A DNA stretch of 64,000 nucleotides from Thalassovita mediterranea (GTDB lineage Bacteria; Pseudomonadota; Alphaproteobacteria; Rhodobacterales; Rhodobacteraceae), in NCBI RefSeq assembly GCF_001458435.1, contig NZ_CYSF01000005.1, positions 1 through 64,000 of the forward strand. Reading direction: 5' to 3'. How positions within the stretch are numbered: position 1 is the stretch's first letter; every line of letters starts with the position of its first letter. The translations under genes and the position numbers were made by a program. Under the pieces are notes generated by a model. That model did no database searches, was not told the origin of the DNA, and saw nothing but the letters and a program-made list of their open reading frames with translations. Positions 1 through 9,225 of the stretch are shown piece after piece.

Positions 1-8
1 GCAAAAAC

Positions 9-38
9 AAAAGCGCCCTCCGATCGGGGGCGCTTTTT
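9..38. terminator. Bidirectional rho-independent terminator
   Basis: A GC-rich stem (arms AAAAGCGCCC and GGGGCGCTTTT around a short loop) is flanked by A-runs on the left and a T-run on the right, so it can end transcripts from both directions. On the minus strand it lies about 30 bases beyond the stop of the CZB-like gene. Confidence 0.75.
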
Positions 39-69
39 TGTTTGAGAGAGCAGAAAAAGAGAGCGGCGT

Positions 70-447
70 TTACGAAATCTCAACTTTCCAGTGCGACAAT
101 GCCTTGGTCAGGGCCGCGGCTGCATCGGCGTAGTAGCCGGTGGCCAGTTCATCAATGGCCGCGTCGAAGTTGCCGGTGGCGATCAGGGCCGCAACGCCGC
201 AGGCAGCGTCGTGCAGGTCAACGTGCAGCGCGTCAACTTCTTTGGCGCGGGTGGTCATCTGTGCGTTGTCTTTGAGGAAGGAGATCAGTTTGCCCAGGCC
301 ACATTTCTCGGCGTTTTTGTAGGCACGCACCGGCAGGCTGCGGTTGCCGTCGATGGCGGCTGCGCGCAGCTGATGACCCAGAACGTAATGTGCAACGATG
401 CTGTTGTTGATGATTTCAGCGGTGTTCAGAACGGTCATCTGGGTCAT
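70..447 (-). CDS. Stand-alone CZB-like (chemoreceptor zinc-binding) domain protein
   Basis: This 125-residue soluble protein consists of one domain. It has an early His in VAHYVLGH, a CGLGKL segment like the Cys-containing C[LF]GxW motif of CZB domains, and an HVDLH pair (HxxxH). CZB domains bind zinc through three His and one Cys and usually sit at the C-terminus of chemoreceptors or diguanylate cyclases. Here the domain stands alone with no signal peptide or membrane segment. It may sense zinc or hypochlorite for a partner encoded elsewhere; that role is inference. The Trp of the canonical motif is replaced by Leu-Ile, so the match is imperfect. It is flanked by terminators and seems to be a single-gene unit. 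Confidence 0.6.
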   Translation of the reverse strand: MTQMTVLNTAEIINNSIVAHYVLGHQLRAAAIDGNRSLPVRAYKNAEKCGLGKLISFLKDNAQMTTRAKEVDALHVDLHDAACGVAALIATGNFDAAIDELATGYYADAAAALTKALSHWKVEIS

Positions 448-521
448 GGTGTGTCTCTTTCTCGTTTGTCGCTTATGCGATTGTTCGCTCGTGCTCTCTA
501 CAAACGAATATAGATATCCGC

Positions 522-546
522 CTTTATCGCCTCAATTGAGATAAAG
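522..546. promoter_or_regulatory. Inverted repeat upstream of the CZB-like gene
   Basis: CTTTATC (522-528) and GATAAAG (540-546) form 7-base arms around a short palindrome TCAATTGA (532-539). It sits about 75-100 bases upstream of the CZB-like start, where an operator would be expected. I do not recognise the binding protein. Confidence 0.35.
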
Positions 547-662
547 TATGGCGCGCCCTGTCGATGGTCCTAAGGGGCATAGGCGGTTCTGGCGGGGGGT
601 GATCTGCATCCTGCCGGATGGGTGTAAAAACCGCACTCTCGAACCGCTGGTGCGGGTCCAGA

Positions 663-687
663 AAGGATATATCCGCGATATATCCTT
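663..687. repeat. Perfect 25-base AT-rich palindrome
   Basis: Arms AAGGATATATC (663-673) and GATATATCCTT (677-687) are perfect complements around a CGC spacer. No T-tract follows, so it is not a typical terminator. Its symmetry fits a dimeric protein binding site or a cruciform. Confidence 0.6.
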
Positions 688-780
688 CGGGATGTATCAG
701 GCGGGGAAACGGGGGATTCGGGCCTGTGTTCGCGCCTATGTCGGGCTGTTGAGTGTCCTCTGGCTGCGTTAGGCGCACAA

Positions 781-809
781 AAAAGGCGCCCCAAACGGGA
801 CGCCTTTTG
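781..809 (-). terminator. Terminator downstream of tkt
   Basis: Imperfect stem with arms AAAAGGCG and CGCCTTTT. An additional A-run on its left gives a T-tract on the minus strand, about 45 bases past the transketolase stop. Confidence 0.7.
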
Positions 810-853
810 TAAGACCACCCCCAGAGAGACGGTCAAATCTTGTGTCGTGCAGA

Positions 854-2872
854 TCAGAGCATTGCTTTGACTTTTTCTGCCACGGCCTCGGCAGTGATGC
901 CGAACTTTTCGTAAAGCACGTTTGCCGGAGCAGAGGCGCCGAAACCTTCCATGCCAACGAAGGCTGCCTTGGCTTCACGGCCACGGTTGCCCAGCAGGTA
1001 TTTGTCCCAGCCGCCGTCGCGCACGCCAGCTTCGACGCCCACACGTACGGGGCCTGCGGGCAGAACGCGCTTGCGGTAGGCTTCGTCCTGGGCGTCGAAC
1101 AGTTCCATACAGGGCATGGAGACAACGCGGGTACCGATGCCTTCGGCCTGCAACAGATCTCGCGCAGCCAGTGCAATCTCTACTTCGGAACCAGTGGCAA
1201 TCAGGATCGCCTGACGTTTACCTTCGCTGTCGGCCAAAACATAGCCACCCTGAGCGGTCAGGTTCTTGGTGGTGTGTTTGGTGCGCACGGTAGGCACACC
1301 CTGACGGGTCAGCGACAGAACCGACGGGGTCTTCTTCGCGGTCAGCGCGATTTCCCAGCTTTCGGCGGTTTCAATGGTGTCGGCGGGACGGAACACATAG
1401 GTGTTCGGGGTCGCGCGGCTGATGGCGACATGTTCCACCGGCTGGTGGGTCGGGCCATCTTCGCCCAGACCGATCGAGTCGTGGGTCATCACAAAGACCG
1501 ACGGGATCTGCATCAGGGCTGCCAGACGCATCGCGGGACGCGCGTAATCGGTAAACGCCATGAAGGTACCGCCGTAGGGACGGATACCGCCGTGCAGCGC
1601 CATGCCGTTCATTGCAGCGGCCATACCGTGTTCACGGATGCCCCAGTAGACATAACGACCCTTGCGGTTGTCGGTATCAAAGATGCCCAGATCGCCGGTT
1701 TTGGTGTTGTTCGAACCGGTCAGGTCAGCAGAGCCGCCAACGGTTTCGGACATCACCGGGTTCACGGCGGCCAGTACTTTTTCGGACGATGCGCGGGTGG
1801 CCAGTTTGGGCTGGTCTTCGCTCATCTGTTTTTTCAGCGCACGAATGGTGGGCGCCAGACGCTTGGGCGCGTCACGGTCGAAGATGCGGGCAAATTCGGC
1901 CTGCTTGCGCTCGGAAATTGAGCCCAGACGCTCTTCCCATGCGGCGCGCTCTGCGCTGCCGCGGGCACCGATGGCTTCCCATGCGGATTTGATGTCAGCG
2001 GGGATTTCGAACGGGGCGTGGTCCCAGCCGTAGGCCGCTTTGGTGTCGGCGATCAGCTGTTCGTCGGTCAGTGCGCCGTGACCCTTGGAGGTGTCTTGCG
2101 CGGCCGAACCCAGTGCGATGTGGGTTTTGCAGGCGATCATCGACGGTTTACCCGCCTTTTTCGCGGCTACAATCGCGGCGTCGATCGCTTCGGGATCGTG
2201 ACCGTCGATTTCCTGAACGTGCCAGTTGGCGGATTTGAAACGCTGCACCTGATCGATGCGGCAGGACAGATCAACGGTGCCATCAATGGTGATGTTGTTG
2301 TTGTCCCAGAACACGATCAGCTTGGACAGCTCATGGCGACCGGCGAGACCCAGTGCTTCTTGGCTGATGCCTTCCATCAGGCAGCCGTCGCCAGCGATCA
2401 CATAGGTGTAGTGATCCACGATCTTCTTGCCGTACTGACCACGCAGGATCTCCTCGGCCATGGCGAAACCAACGGCGGTGGCGATGCCCTGACCCAGCGG
2501 GCCGGTGGTGGTTTCGATGCCGCTGGCGTGACCGTATTCGGGGTGACCTGCGGTGCGTGCGCCCCACTGACGGAAGTTTTTGATCTCTTCCATGGTCATG
2601 TCGTCGTAGCCGGTCAGGTGCAGCAGCGAGTAGAGCAGCATGGACCCGTGGCCAGCGGACAGGATGAACCGGTCGCGGTCGGGCCAGTTCGGCGCCTTGG
2701 CGTCAAACTTCAGGTGCTTTTCATAAAGAACAGTGGCAACATCGGCCATGCCCATCGGCATGCCAGAGTGGCCAGAGTTGGCGGCGCGGATTGCATCCAG
2801 AGTGAGGGTCCGGATGGCTGCGGCTTTGGACCAGTGATCCGGGTGGGCAGAACGCAGAGCAGAGATATCCAC
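854..2872 (-). CDS. tkt: Transketolase
   Basis: Thiamine-diphosphate enzyme of 672 residues, the usual length for bacterial transketolase. It moves two-carbon ketol units between sugar phosphates in the non-oxidative pentose phosphate and Calvin pathways, in the cytoplasm. Recognisable motifs are [11 protein letters not shown] near the N-terminus, the ThDP/metal site [23 protein letters not shown], and the central [13 protein letters not shown] and [17 protein letters not shown] blocks. The start is GTG, supported by AAGGAAG six bases upstream. It appears monocistronic, with a terminator after it and a divergent neighbour. Confidence 0.97.
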   Translation of the reverse strand: MDISALRSAHPDHWSKAAAIRTLTLDAIRAANSGHSGMPMGMADVATVLYEKHLKFDAKAPNWPDRDRFILSAGHGSMLLYSLLHLTGYDDMTMEEIKNFRQWGARTAGHPEYGHASGIETTTGPLGQGIATAVGFAMAEEILRGQYGKKIVDHYTYVIAGDGCLMEGISQEALGLAGRHELSKLIVFWDNNNITIDGTVDLSCRIDQVQRFKSANWHVQEIDGHDPEAIDAAIVAAKKAGKPSMIACKTHIALGSAAQDTSKGHGALTDEQLIADTKAAYGWDHAPFEIPADIKSAWEAIGARGSAERAAWEERLGSISERKQAEFARIFDRDAPKRLAPTIRALKKQMSEDQPKLATRASSEKVLAAVNPVMSETVGGSADLTGSNNTKTGDLGIFDTDNRKGRYVYWGIREHGMAAAMNGMALHGGIRPYGGTFMAFTDYARPAMRLAALMQIPSVFVMTHDSIGLGEDGPTHQPVEHVAISRATPNTYVFRPADTIETAESWEIALTAKKTPSVLSLTRQGVPTVRTKHTTKNLTAQGGYVLADSEGKRQAILIATGSEVEIALAARDLLQAEGIGTRVVSMPCMELFDAQDEAYRKRVLPAGPVRVGVEAGVRDGGWDKYLLGNRGREAKAAFVGMEGFGASAPANVLYEKFGITAEAVAEKVKAML

Positions 2873-3070
2873 GGGGGGCTTCCTTTGATCAGGGCTTCGT
2901 TAGCGCTGCTCATACCAGCCCGTGGGTGAATATCAAGCGCCGCGTTAGGCCAAAAACCGCTTGGGATGCGCATTTTCCGCCTCTATTAAGTATTCTGAGG
3001 CCAAACAGGCGTGATTTTGATTCGGAATGCGGGCAAAATCGGCGTCAACAATAAGAAGGGGCAAAGGCGC

Positions 3071-3625
3071 ATGAGCGATATCAGCGAATTTGAACGCCGT
3101 ATTTCCGCCGCTCTGGATCAGATTGCGCGGAACGTGGATGTGTTGAGTGCACGTCCAGCCGAGGCAGACGGGGACAGCAGCGAAGATTTGGGCGCCGAGC
3201 GTGCGGCACTTGAGCAGGCGCTGTCAGACGAAAAACTGGCCAATCAGCAGCTCGAAGAGCGTCTGAAGGCGTTGCGCCTGAAGCTCGACAAGAAAGACGC
3301 TGAGGCGGAACTGGCCCATGCGGACCTAAAGGCGGCGCTGGCAGAAATGGATGGTGCGCTGCGCGCCATGCGCGAAAGCTGTGAGCAACTGCGCGCCAGC
3401 AACACTGAGCTGCGCGAGGCCCACGAAGCCGGGATCAGCGATGGGACCGCCGTGAACAAAGGGCTGGCCGCTGAACTGGCCGCGCTGAAAGCGGACCGTC
3501 AGGCCGAGGCGGCGGAGGCCGTTGCGATTGCTGCGGCGCTGGAACCGTTGGTGGCGCGCGCCGTACAACCGGCTGAAGAAGATCAAGGCGAAGCGCCTGC
3601 GGATGAGGAGGCAAGCGATGCCTGA
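3071..3625 (+). CDS. Coiled-coil protein encoded with ZapA
   Basis: A 184-residue, Ala/Glu/Leu-rich protein with long heptad-like stretches from about residue 35 to 155 and no membrane segment. I do not recognise a named domain. The ATG is preceded by AAGGGGCAAAGGC. Its last eight bases overlap the start of zapA, so the two are probably translated together and it may belong to the division apparatus; that is inference from position. The acidic C-terminal tail (EEDQGEAPADEEASDA) is low complexity. Confidence 0.8.
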   Translation: MSDISEFERRISAALDQIARNVDVLSARPAEADGDSSEDLGAERAALEQALSDEKLANQQLEERLKALRLKLDKKDAEAELAHADLKAALAEMDGALRAMRESCEQLRASNTELREAHEAGISDGTAVNKGLAAELAALKADRQAEAAEAVAIAAALEPLVARAVQPAEEDQGEAPADEEASDA

Positions 3626-4013
3626 GGTACAAATCAACATCGGTGGTCGCGCGTTTGAGGTTTCTTGCCAGGAAGGTGAAGAGCATTTTCTGCAAGCGGC
3701 CGCCAAAATGCTGGATGACGAGGCCAGCGTGCTGTCGCAACAGATCGGTCGTTTGCCCGAAGCGCGGATGCTGTTGATGGCGGGGCTGATGCTGGCGGAT
3801 AAAACCGCAGGCGTGCAGGACAAACTGGCAGAGCTGGAGGCGCAGTTGGTTGCCAAGACCGAAGAACTGGAGGCGTTGAAATCCGCCCCCACGCCAGAAC
3901 CCGAACGGGTAGAGGTGCCGGTCATTCCGCAGATCGTCAACGATACAATGGCCGAACTGGCCGCCCGCGCCGAGGCGCTGGCCGGTGACATAGCGGATAA
4001 GGTTCAGGACTGA
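3618..4013 (+). CDS. zapA: Cell division protein ZapA
   Basis: A 131-residue ZapA-family protein. ZapA binds FtsZ and promotes bundling of protofilaments in the Z ring. The N-terminal half has the family pattern: PEVQINIGGRAFEV, followed by EEHFLQAAAKMLDDE and a helix with LPEARMLLMAGLMLADK. The C-terminal half is helical with a Pro/Glu linker. The start at 3618 overlaps the preceding coiled-coil gene by eight bases and is preferred over upstream in-frame starts because the conserved domain begins there. A rho-independent terminator follows at 4037. Confidence 0.88.
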   Translation: MPEVQINIGGRAFEVSCQEGEEHFLQAAAKMLDDEASVLSQQIGRLPEARMLLMAGLMLADKTAGVQDKLAELEAQLVAKTEELEALKSAPTPEPERVEVPVIPQIVNDTMAELAARAEALAGDIADKVQD

Positions 4014-4036
4014 TCCTGCCGTTGCAATGAACGATG

Positions 4037-4063
4037 AAGGCGTCCCTTGGGGCGCCTTTTTTT
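4037..4063 (+). terminator. Terminator after zapA
   Basis: Stem AAGGCG...CGCCTT followed by a run of T residues, 24 bases past the zapA stop. Confidence 0.8.
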
Positions 4064-4101
4064 CTGGCGTCGTAGATGCGTGCGCAGGATCGTGAGGAGG
4101 A

Positions 4102-4166
4102 GGCCCCGGATCAGGTCCGGGGCGGGTTTTACTGCTGTGTCCGCGCCCCGGACGTGATCCGGGGCC
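4102..4166. repeat. Inverted pair of REP-like palindromic units
   Basis: Two 22-base units, 4102-4123 and 4145-4166, are near-complementary to each other and each is itself palindromic (CCCCGGA...TCCGGGG). They are separated by 21 bases. Short units of the form CCGGATCA/TGATCCGG are common extragenic palindromes in alphaproteobacteria. The pair lies between two convergent terminators. Confidence 0.65.
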
Positions 4167-4216
4167 TTTGGCCGCAACGGCAGTGAGGTTGCCATGTCAT
4201 CATAGTACAGACGCAG

Positions 4217-4240
4217 AAAAGGCGCCCCGTTTGGGGCGCC
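4217..4240 (-). terminator. Terminator after grxD
   Basis: Perfect 8-base stem GGCGCCCC/GGGGCGCC with a GTTT loop. AAAA on the left gives a T-tract on the minus strand, about 27 bases past the grxD stop. Confidence 0.85.
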
Positions 4241-4266
4241 TCTAACATCACAAAAACACCGTTATA

Positions 4267-4629
4267 TCAGGCGTTTGCTTCGCGGATCTTGTCCGCGGCT
4301 TCTTTGGAGTAGGTCACGTCGTTGGTGTCAAACAGCGCGTCCAGCTCACCCGACAGGGTCATTTCGGTGACGATGTCGCAGCCACCGATGAATTCACCTT
4401 TGACGTAGAGCTGGGGGATGGTCGGCCAGTCGGAATAGTCCTTGATGCCCTGACGCACGGCGTCATCGGCCAGAACGTTCACGTCGGTGTAGTCGACACC
4501 CATGTAGTTCAGTACGCCAGCAACACGGCTGGAAAAGCCACACTGCGGCATGTCTTTGGTGCCTTTCATGAACAGCACAACAGTGTTGGCCTTCACGGTT
4601 TCATCAATTGCGGTCTGTGCGTCGCTCAT
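4267..4629 (-). CDS. grxD: Monothiol glutaredoxin, Grx4 family
   Basis: A 120-residue CGFS-type glutaredoxin that carries or delivers [2Fe-2S] clusters, usually in partnership with BolA. The monothiol motif MPQCGFS has its Cys at residue 30. The family blocks [30 protein letters not shown] and CDIV (glutathione binding) are all present. The bolA-like gene lies about 0.7 kb upstream on the same strand, with two small membrane-protein genes between them. It ends at a strong terminator. Confidence 0.95.
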   Translation of the reverse strand: MSDAQTAIDETVKANTVVLFMKGTKDMPQCGFSSRVAGVLNYMGVDYTDVNVLADDAVRQGIKDYSDWPTIPQLYVKGEFIGGCDIVTEMTLSGELDALFDTNDVTYSKEAADKIREANA

Positions 4630-4783
4630 CTTGCGTTTCCTTCGATAGGATCTCGTCCGGTTATCTCACATATATGATGGACGATGTGATTTGCCAATGC
4701 GGGGATTTGTGCCGCGCCTGTATGGTTTGTTGTGCATCCGTTTTGTGCAGGGCGCTTAGGATTTGGGGCTAGGGTCTAGGCCG

Positions 4784-4975
4784 TCATTTTCGGCGTTGCC
4801 CGTCCCGTGACGATTGGCTGGGGGCACAAACAGTCCGCAGCATGTGGTGATCCGGGGTGACATCCCCATCCACGATGGGGGTGCTGTTGCGGATCACCCA
4901 ATCCAGAATCGCCAGCATTGCCGCAACCGCAAGGACCAAGATGGAGATCAGGCCGGTTGCCATCAGCGCGATCAT
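4784..4975 (-). CDS. Small single-pass membrane protein
   Basis: A 63-residue protein with one hydrophobic helix (about residues 2-27) followed by a polar tail. No family is recognised. A GGGA sequence lies seven bases before the ATG. It follows the next small membrane gene by 29 bases on the same strand and may be co-transcribed with it. Its existence is uncertain because of size. Confidence 0.45.
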   Translation of the reverse strand: MIALMATGLISILVLAVAAMLAILDWVIRNSTPIVDGDVTPDHHMLRTVCAPSQSSRDGQRRK

Positions 4976-5004
4976 TTTGGGATCCCGTTAGTTTGATGCG
5001 ATTG

Positions 5005-5253
5005 CTACTTGAAGGCACGATCCCGGTGGTTCAGTCGGTCGAGCTGTGCGTTTTCAGCGTTTACCTCTGCAACCAGATTGAGGTCGGTTGCCTCCATCCC
5101 TAAGTCTACATGGCGCTCATCCGTCTGACGGTGCTTGGGCTGGCTGGCTGAAAGCGGGCGGTGACCGCGCCGCTTTTTGAGATTTATATCAATGACACAA
5201 ATCACGCAGATCAAGCAAATGATCGCCACGCCCCAGAACCAGACAGGTGTCAT
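5005..5253 (-). CDS. Small single-pass membrane protein with charged tail
   Basis: An 82-residue protein: one membrane helix (residues about 4-23, VWFWGVAIICLICVICVI), a basic anchor KKRRGHR, then a polar tail with helical character. The layout resembles PspB-type small stress proteins, but no diagnostic residues are visible, so no name is given. GGGGAAG lies about five bases before the ATG and supports translation. Together with the next gene it separates bolA from grxD. Confidence 0.55.
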   Translation of the reverse strand: MTPVWFWGVAIICLICVICVIDINLKKRRGHRPLSASQPKHRQTDERHVDLGMEATDLNLVAEVNAENAQLDRLNHRDRAFK

Positions 5254-5363
5254 CGGTCTTCCCCATTATGCCTATGTGCATGTATGCCCTATGTGGAGGC
5301 CCAGCGTGAGTATCCTGCTGAGGATCGGGACGCAGCGACAGATGTAAGTTAGGACGGCGTGAT

Positions 5364-5603
5364 CTAGTCAGGTGCTTTGGTGGTCAGCGCCAGCGCGTGC
5401 AATTCGCCGTTGGGGCCGTCCATCTTGCCCTTTAGCGCGGCATAGACCGAACGCTGCTGCTGGACGCGGTTTTTCCCACGGAAGCTTTCATCAACGATCA
5501 TCGCTGACATGTGCTTGCCATCGGTGCCTTCTACCACGATCTGGGTGGCGTTGGGGAACGCCTCGCGCAGCATGTCTTCCAGTTCCTGTGCATATACGGC
5601 CAT
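5364..5603 (-). CDS. BolA-family protein
   Basis: A 79-residue BolA/IbaG-like protein. The family binds [2Fe-2S] clusters together with monothiol glutaredoxins. Visible features are the N-terminal helix ELEDMLREAFPNA, the strand TQIVVEGTDGKHMSAMIVDESFRGKN, and RVQQQRSVYAALKGKM followed by ELHALALTTK, which together give the class II KH-like fold. The conserved His of LHAL is present. GGAGGG lies about six bases before the start. Its partner gene grxD is nearby on the same strand. Confidence 0.92.
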   Translation of the reverse strand: MAVYAQELEDMLREAFPNATQIVVEGTDGKHMSAMIVDESFRGKNRVQQQRSVYAALKGKMDGPNGELHALALTTKAPD

Positions 5604-5670
5604 CGGGCCCTCCGGGTGTTCTTGGATCTTGGGTGAAATTTAGGGCGCGCGGCGGGTGGGTGCAAGCCGA

Positions 5671-6162
5671 TCAAGCGTCTTGCGTGGTAAAAGCACATTT
5701 GAGGCTCACAATAAACAGCCAGACAGTGCTTAGAAGCCACAAAAGAGCTGCTATTTTCATCCCGTATTCAATCAGGGCCTCAAGCCAAATAGGTTTGATG
5801 ATGCTGTTGTCCTGAAGTCCCCAAGGGCCGACCGCACAGTGCGTTTCGTTTAATGCTCGTAGGAAAAGATCTCCTCCAAAAAGCAAAATGATGCCGGATG
5901 TTACTGCGACACAAGGGATCGCCGCTTTGTGCGGTGAGATCACGAACACCCATTTCAGAATGGCGAAGCCGGGAAGGTGTGTGAGAGCGCAGATTCCGAT
6001 CGCAAAACACAGCACTTTTGCGATTGTGGTCGGGTAGTCTGGGTAGCAAAAGCTGTCGCGAAGCCCAAACCCTGCAATAACGAGGTAGAGCGCCAATAGA
6101 TAAGCAGCCCCAAGTTGGAGTGCCAAGTAACCAAATGGTGCGAGGCGGCGTAACAGGATCAT
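5671..6162 (-). CDS. Uncharacterised four-helix membrane protein
   Basis: A 163-residue protein with four hydrophobic segments at roughly residues 9-33, 44-68, 75-100 and 130-153, and no recognised domain. The base composition looks more A/T-rich than its neighbours and the ribosome site is weak (AGG about five bases upstream). It sits between bolA and the purL-linked genes, which are commonly neighbours in related genomes, and may be a later insertion. Confidence 0.5.
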   Translation of the reverse strand: MILLRRLAPFGYLALQLGAAYLLALYLVIAGFGLRDSFCYPDYPTTIAKVLCFAIGICALTHLPGFAILKWVFVISPHKAAIPCVAVTSGIILLFGGDLFLRALNETHCAVGPWGLQDNSIIKPIWLEALIEYGMKIAALLWLLSTVWLFIVSLKCAFTTQDA

Positions 6163-6232
6163 AAATGCCTAATAAGCTAATGAATTTATATAATTATTGA
6201 AAATACCTTGGCGAAGGTGCAGGTTAAATCTG

Positions 6233-6754
6233 TTACAGAAAACCCGCCAAAGATTGCAAATACCGCGGCACGTCGGCCAGCGCCTCTTGCACCTCTGGCT
6301 CTTCGAAATCGTGGATCGATGTATCTTCCTCCGGGCACATCGCGGCCATCAGCGCACGCCCTTCGGCCGCAGCGGCGGGCGGGATGGGCAGTTTCATGGC
6401 TTCGCTCAGCAACAACAACGCCTCATGAATGGGGCGGATCACCCGCAGGGCATGGGCCATATGCCAGATTAGATCGGGATCATCGCGCCAGTTTTCATCC
6501 GCAAACAGCTCTTGCGCGATGCGCTGACCGGCACCGGCGCAGGAATAGGCGGTGCAGCCGGTGAAGCCTTTGATTTTCAGATCCTTGTGGATGGTGCAGC
6601 GGAAATCAGGACCAAGGTTGGGGCAGGGGGTATCTGCCGCCTTTACGATGGCGAAATCCTCATCCCCATCAAATGGATAAGCCACGCAGCATATCGCTGC
6701 GCAGCTTTCACAGTTTTCAGTAAGCACCGGCAATTTCAGGTGCTCATCCGCCAT
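6233..6754 (-). CDS. Cysteine-cluster (YkgJ-like) protein
   Basis: A 173-residue soluble protein. Its N-terminus has the metal-binding pattern CESCAAICC, then PCPNL and CTIHKDLKIKGFTGCTAYSC, like the zinc/iron-chelating cysteine clusters of the YkgJ family. The C-terminal half is helical. The start at 6754 follows the purL stop by four bases and is chosen because the cluster begins soon after; an upstream in-frame start inside purL is possible. It is probably co-transcribed with purL. The exact role is unknown. Confidence 0.75.
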   Translation of the reverse strand: MADEHLKLPVLTENCESCAAICCVAYPFDGDEDFAIVKAADTPCPNLGPDFRCTIHKDLKIKGFTGCTAYSCAGAGQRIAQELFADENWRDDPDLIWHMAHALRVIRPIHEALLLLSEAMKLPIPPAAAAEGRALMAAMCPEEDTSIHDFEEPEVQEALADVPRYLQSLAGFL

Positions 6755-6758
6755 GAGA

Positions 6759-8918
6759 TCAGCCAACAGCCGCTTCAAAGCTGGAGCGGAACTGTTCAGA
6801 CAGCTCTGCCAAAGGCGCGTCGGAGCCACCCAGCTTCACGCAGTCACCGCCGAACTTGCCGACAAATTCAACGTGAACGCCAGCTTTCGCCGCTTCACCC
6901 ATCAGCCATTCCGCCTGATCGAAGTTACAGGCCACCAGATAGCGCGCCTGATCTTCACCAAACAGCAGCGCCTGATCGGTCACGTCGATCTGCACGCCAA
7001 TTTCGCCAGCTTCGGCCATTTCAAACGCGGCCAGTGCCAGACCGCCATCGGCCAGATCAGAACAGGCGCGGATGTATTCGGCGTTGGCGCGGATGAAATC
7101 ACCGTTGCGCTTTTCAGCGTCCAGATCCACGTGGGGCGCGTCGCCTTCTTCGCGGTTGAACACCTCGGCCAGTAGGGCGGATTGACCAAGGTGGCCCTTG
7201 GTTTCGCCAACCAGCAGGGCAACATGGCCTTCGCGGGCGCAATCAATGATCGCCTGTTCCGGCTGTTCGATCAGACCCACGGCGCAGATGGTCGGGGTCG
7301 GCAGGATCGCCTGACCGTCGGTTTCATTGTAAAGCGATACGTTGCCCGAAACGATCGGCACATCCAGCGCAGCAACCGCTTCACCGATGCCTTTGATCGC
7401 GCCGACGAACTGGCCCATGATCTCGGGCTTTTCGGGGTTGCCGAAGTTCAGGTTGTCGGTGGTTGCCAGCGGTTTGGCGCCCACGGCGGTCAGGTTACGG
7501 TAGGCTTCGGCCACCGCCTGTTTGCCACCCTCAACAGGGTTGGCACGCACATAGCGCGGCGTCACGTCAGAGGTGAAGGCTAGCGATTTCTCAGTTCCAT
7601 GCACGCGCACGATGCCCGCCCCGATGCCAGGCGCCTGAACGGTATCGGCCATCACCTGCGAGTCATACTGCTGATAAACCCACTGTTTGGCGGCATAGTT
7701 CGGCGAGGAAATCAGCGCCTTCAGACCGTCGATCGGATCAACAGCGGCGATTTCGCCCAATTCTGCGTCCACTTCGGTTTCGACCCACGGGCGGTCATAT
7801 TCCGGTGCACGGCCCGACAGCGGCGACAGCGGCAGGTCTGCCTTCACTTCGCCGTTGTGCAGGATCAGGAAGCGGTCTTCGGCGATGGTTTCACCGACGA
7901 TGGCGAAATCCAGATCCCATTTTTCAAAGACGGCGCGCGCTTCTGCTTCCAGTTCTGGTTTCAGAACCATCAGCATGCGTTCCTGAGATTCCGACAGCAT
8001 CATTTCATAGGCTGTCATGTTCTCTTCGCGCTGCGGCACATCTTCGAGGTTCAGCTTAACGCCTAGCTTGCCCTTGTCGCCCATTTCAACGGCCGAACAG
8101 GTCAGACCCGCCGCGCCCATATCCTGGATCGAGATTACAGCGCCGGTCTGCATCAGTTCCAGCGTCGCTTCCATCAGGCGCTTTTCGGTGAAGGGGTCGC
8201 CAACCTGAACGGTGGGACGCTTTTCTTCGATGGTGTCGTCAAATTCTGCCGATGCCATGGTGGCACCGCCCACACCGTCACGGCCGGTTTTGGCGCCAAG
8301 GTACACAACCGGCATGCCAACGCCCGACGCGGCGGAGTAGAAGATTTTGTCTGCATCGGCCAGACCGGCTGCGAATGCGTTCACCAGACAGTTGCCGTTA
8401 TAGGCGGGGTGGAAACGCACCTCACCGCCGACAGTCGGCACGCCGAAGCAGTTGCCGTAACCGCCAACGCCCTCAACAACACCGTGCACCAGCTGGCGGG
8501 TTTTGGGGTGGCTGGTTTCACCAAACGACAGCGAGTTCATCGCCGCAATCGGACGGGCGCCCATGGTGAAGACATCGCGCAGAATGCCGCCAACACCGGT
8601 GGCCGCGCCCTGATAAGGTTCGATGTAAGAGGGGTGGTTGTGGCTTTCCATCTTGAAGATGACTGCCTGACCGTCGCCGATATCGACAACACCAGCGTTT
8701 TCACCGGGGCCACAGATCACCTGCGGGCCATCGGTGGGCAGGGTGCGCAGCCATTTCTTGGAGGATTTGTAGGAACAGTGTTCGTTCCACATAGCCGAGA
8801 AGATGCCCAGCTCGGTAAAGGTCGGCTCCCTCCCGATGATCTCTAGGATGCGCTCGTATTCGTCGGGCTTCAGCCCGTGCGCTTCGATCAGTTCGGGGGT
8901 CAGGCTCGGGTCTTGCAT
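6759..8918 (-). CDS. purL: Phosphoribosylformylglycinamidine synthase subunit PurL
   Basis: A 719-residue small-type PurL, the ATP-dependent synthase subunit that converts FGAR to FGAM with PurQ and PurS in purine synthesis. Motifs include [45 protein letters not shown], the glycine-rich [20 protein letters not shown], and the second AIRS-like half with [20 protein letters not shown] and [10 protein letters not shown]. The length matches the PurL class that works with separate PurQ and PurS, which are not in the window. The cysteine-cluster gene follows immediately. Confidence 0.97.
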   Translation of the reverse strand: MQDPSLTPELIEAHGLKPDEYERILEIIGREPTFTELGIFSAMWNEHCSYKSSKKWLRTLPTDGPQVICGPGENAGVVDIGDGQAVIFKMESHNHPSYIEPYQGAATGVGGILRDVFTMGARPIAAMNSLSFGETSHPKTRQLVHGVVEGVGGYGNCFGVPTVGGEVRFHPAYNGNCLVNAFAAGLADADKIFYSAASGVGMPVVYLGAKTGRDGVGGATMASAEFDDTIEEKRPTVQVGDPFTEKRLMEATLELMQTGAVISIQDMGAAGLTCSAVEMGDKGKLGVKLNLEDVPQREENMTAYEMMLSESQERMLMVLKPELEAEARAVFEKWDLDFAIVGETIAEDRFLILHNGEVKADLPLSPLSGRAPEYDRPWVETEVDAELGEIAAVDPIDGLKALISSPNYAAKQWVYQQYDSQVMADTVQAPGIGAGIVRVHGTEKSLAFTSDVTPRYVRANPVEGGKQAVAEAYRNLTAVGAKPLATTDNLNFGNPEKPEIMGQFVGAIKGIGEAVAALDVPIVSGNVSLYNETDGQAILPTPTICAVGLIEQPEQAIIDCAREGHVALLVGETKGHLGQSALLAEVFNREEGDAPHVDLDAEKRNGDFIRANAEYIRACSDLADGGLALAAFEMAEAGEIGVQIDVTDQALLFGEDQARYLVACNFDQAEWLMGEAAKAGVHVEFVGKFGGDCVKLGGSDAPLAELSEQFRSSFEAAVG

Positions 8919-9161
8919 ATCCGGTCACTCTCCAGCAGGCGCTTGTTGCGCGCTTCTTAAGGCGGTTTTCGGATTTGGGGAAGGGGGCAAAGCGGCTGAA
9001 ATCGTTCTTTTGCGACAGCTATGTGACGCAGGCACCTGCCTTGTGCCGTTTACTACCGCTCAATTTCGGCGGTCGCGCGGGTGATCTGCGCCAGATACCC
9101 CATAATTTCGCGGGTAAATGTATAGAGTTAAATTGTGCGGTTGACCTGTATTTGTTGGCCC

Positions 9162-9190
9162 AAAAAAAAGGCCGAGCACTAAGCTCGGCC
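9162..9190 (-). terminator. Minus-strand terminator between the LysR gene and purL
   Basis: Perfect 8-base stem GGCCGAGC/GCTCGGCC with a five-base loop. A run of eight A on the left becomes the T-tract on the minus strand. It lies about 35 bases past the small reading frame at 9226-9327. Confidence 0.85.
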
Positions 9191-9225
9191 AAAGTCCAAC
9201 AGGGAGGTATGAAAGTGACGAGATC

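Larger units (their letters stand above)
448..853. other. Intergenic region with two palindromes and a terminator
   Basis: About 400 bases lie between the divergently placed start of the CZB-like gene and the end of tkt. The stretch holds an inverted repeat at 522-546, a perfect 25-base palindrome at 663-687 and the tkt terminator at 781-809. Short frames here have no plausible ribosome site or protein-like composition, so none is called. Confidence 0.6.

Noticed and set aside
842-1921. Long open frames antisense to tkt and to other GC-rich genes
   Set aside because: They are mirror frames caused by high GC at third positions and have no ribosome sites or conserved motifs.
4014-4266. 6S RNA downstream of zapA
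   Set aside because: The interval is filled by two terminators and the REP-like pair, leaving no room for the long 6S hairpin.
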